Positions 5,283 to 7,671 of a DNA stretch of 7,671 nt are shown here, piece by piece. Every line of letters begins with the position of its first letter. Position 1 is the first letter of the stretch. The notes beneath the pieces are model-generated. The model saw only the letters and a program-made list of their open reading frames with translations. It ran no database searches and was not told where the DNA came from. Position numbers and translations under genes: made by a program. Origin of the DNA: Stenotrophomonas sp. (GTDB lineage Bacteria > Pseudomonadota > Gammaproteobacteria > Xanthomonadales > Xanthomonadaceae); the NCBI GenBank assembly GCA_003525885.1, contig DQIG01000084.1, forward strand, positions 1-7,671, written 5' to 3'.

Positions 5283-5283
5283 C

Positions 5284-5691
5284 ATGAAGCGAAGCAATGG
5301 CTTTACGTTGATTGAGCTGATGATTGTCGTTGCAATCATCGCAATCCTTGCTGCGGTCTCCATTCCGATCTATATGAACTATGTATCCCGGGCGCAACTG
5401 GCTGCCGCGCTTTCGGACATACGCCCAGGTAAGACCACGCTTGAAGCGGTGGCGCAAGATAGCAGGAACGCCGCTGATGTCACTGCCTCATATATTGGAT
5501 TGAGGGCGACGGAACGTTGCTTCGCAGTAAAGGCCGAGCTCACCGATGCCGGGGTAGGGAGCATTGCATGCACAGTGAGCGGAGGCGGGGCAGTGCAAGG
5601 CAAAGATCTGATCCTCCGTCGCGCAGCCGACGGTACCTGGACCTGCGACGGCAGCGCCTTCGAAGCGCGCTATCGTCCAACCGGCTGTTGA
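5284..5691 (+). CDS. pilA: type IV pilin, second divergent copy
   Basis: This is a second type IVa pilin, again 135 residues, with leader MKRSNG and mature start FTLIELMIVVAIIAILAA, identical to copy one over these 18 residues. My hand alignment gives about 62 of 135 identities (roughly 46 %). All four cysteines are kept (C79, C96, C121, C135), as are PGKT near 48-51 and RAADGTW before the third cysteine. The middle is very different (for example AELTDAGVG). Even the identical N-terminal stretch uses different codons (ATT, TTG and GCA rather than ATC, CTT and GCC), so this is not a recent duplication. It lies behind a strong terminator with no clear promoter, so expression may depend on readthrough or a weak local start; TAAAAT at 5229-5234 resembles a -10 box but lacks a -35. 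It could be an alternative or minor pilin, or one imported from another strain. Confidence 0.93.
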   Translation: MKRSNGFTLIELMIVVAIIAILAAVSIPIYMNYVSRAQLAAALSDIRPGKTTLEAVAQDSRNAADVTASYIGLRATERCFAVKAELTDAGVGSIACTVSGGGAVQGKDLILRRAADGTWTCDGSAFEARYRPTGC

Positions 5692-5700
5692 TCACACTTC

Positions 5701-5727
5701 GGCCTGCCAATGGGATGTTGGCGGGCC
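5701..5727 (+). terminator. hairpin after the second pilin, possible terminator
   Basis: GGCCTGCCAA (5701-5710) pairs with TTGGCGGGCC (5718-5727) over 10 bp, including one G-T wobble, around a 7-nt loop. It begins 9 nt after the pilin stop. No T-tract follows, so it may only slow polymerase or protect the 3' end. Confidence 0.45.
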
Positions 5728-5744
5728 GTTGACGGGGCTATCAT
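5718..5744 (+). promoter_or_regulatory. weak candidate promoter for pilB
   Basis: TATCAT at 5739-5744, in the context GGGCTATCATCC, resembles xanthomonad -10 boxes. TTGGCG at 5718-5723 lies 15 bp upstream as a short-spaced -35. The rest of the 5692-5915 gap shows no gene; it has a second imperfect stem, GTGCGG (5857-5862) with CCGCAC (5880-5885). No -24/-12 promoter was found there. Confidence 0.25.
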
Positions 5745-5905
5745 CCCCGAGGGAGTCAGGATCGTGCCTGCCGGGCTGGGAGTGCCGGGCGAGGCAGTCA
5801 TGCTGAAGGATTGGCGTCGTCGTCGGCCATCGGGTCGCGGCAGGTTCTGCTGCCCTGTGCGGTGCCCCTGGAAGGCGCGCCGCACTGCCTGACCCATGAT
5901 GAGCC

Positions 5906-5910
5906 AAGGA
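5906..5910 (+). promoter_or_regulatory. pilB ribosome binding site
   Basis: AAGGA with a 5-nt spacer to ATG 5916. It sets the pilB start and excludes the 35-residue extension beginning at 5811. Confidence 0.7.
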
Positions 5911-5915
5911 TCCAT

Positions 5916-7646
<1,731 letters not shown>

Positions 7647-7647
7647 G

Positions 7648-7670
7648 GTAAATCCACGCCATGCGTGGAT
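7648..7670 (+). repeat. SMAG-type REP element at the pilB 3' end
   Basis: A perfect 8-bp stem, ATCCACGC (7652-7659) with GCGTGGAT (7663-7670), closes a CAT loop one base after the pilB stop codon. The head reads GTAA rather than GTAG, a variant. The element is probably transcribed as the start of the pilB 3' region and may continue as a pair beyond the window. Confidence 0.75.
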
Positions 7671-7671
7671 G

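Noticed and set aside
5221..5283. Long leader for the second pilin
   Set aside because: The GGAGG site and the six-residue MKRSNG leader point to ATG 5284, matching the first pilin.
5811..5915. N-terminal extension of pilB (35 extra residues)
   Set aside because: ATG 5916 has AAGGA at the right distance and gives the standard 576 residues; the extension has no family resemblance.

Overview
This window reads as a chromosomal segment of Stenotrophomonas (most likely the S. maltophilia group) or a very close xanthomonad. The evidence is high-GC coding sequence from about 1650 onward, the gene order coaE-pilD-pilC / pilA-pilA-pilB familiar from Xanthomonadaceae, and short stem-loop repeats headed by GTAG that match the SMAG type of REP element known from S. 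maltophilia. The genus is inferred from these signs and was not checked against a database.

Left part (1-1523): an accessory-looking stretch with visibly lower GC. It holds a possible tail of an upstream gene (to 101), a small acidic 104-residue protein (105-419), a gap with a possible decayed reading frame (420-686), and an unrecognised + strand reading frame (687-1523). The layout could be the end of a toxin-immunity-like locus, but nothing proves it.

Boundary (1524-1650): three SMAG-like repeats lie between two convergent genes.

Right part (1651-7646): a type IV pilus biogenesis locus. On the - strand, pilC (inner-membrane platform), pilD (prepilin peptidase/methylase) and coaE (dephospho-CoA kinase) are packed with 7- and 11-nt gaps and probably form one operon. 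Divergently, on the + strand, come two different 135-residue type IV pilins separated by a strong terminator, then pilB (extension ATPase). PilD processes the prepilins, PilB powers assembly and PilC is the platform on which the fibre is built; CoaE is a housekeeping passenger.

The most interesting DNA is the 356-bp pilC-pilA intergenic region. It has a textbook -24/-12 sigma-54 promoter for the first pilin, a perfect 17-bp palindrome about 134 bp upstream of the predicted start, a 9-bp inverted repeat placed almost symmetrically around that palindrome, and another inverted repeat overlapping the -24 box. I see no wholly new system. The points worth following up are this regulatory architecture, the divergent second pilin behind a terminator, and the unrecognised left-hand genes.
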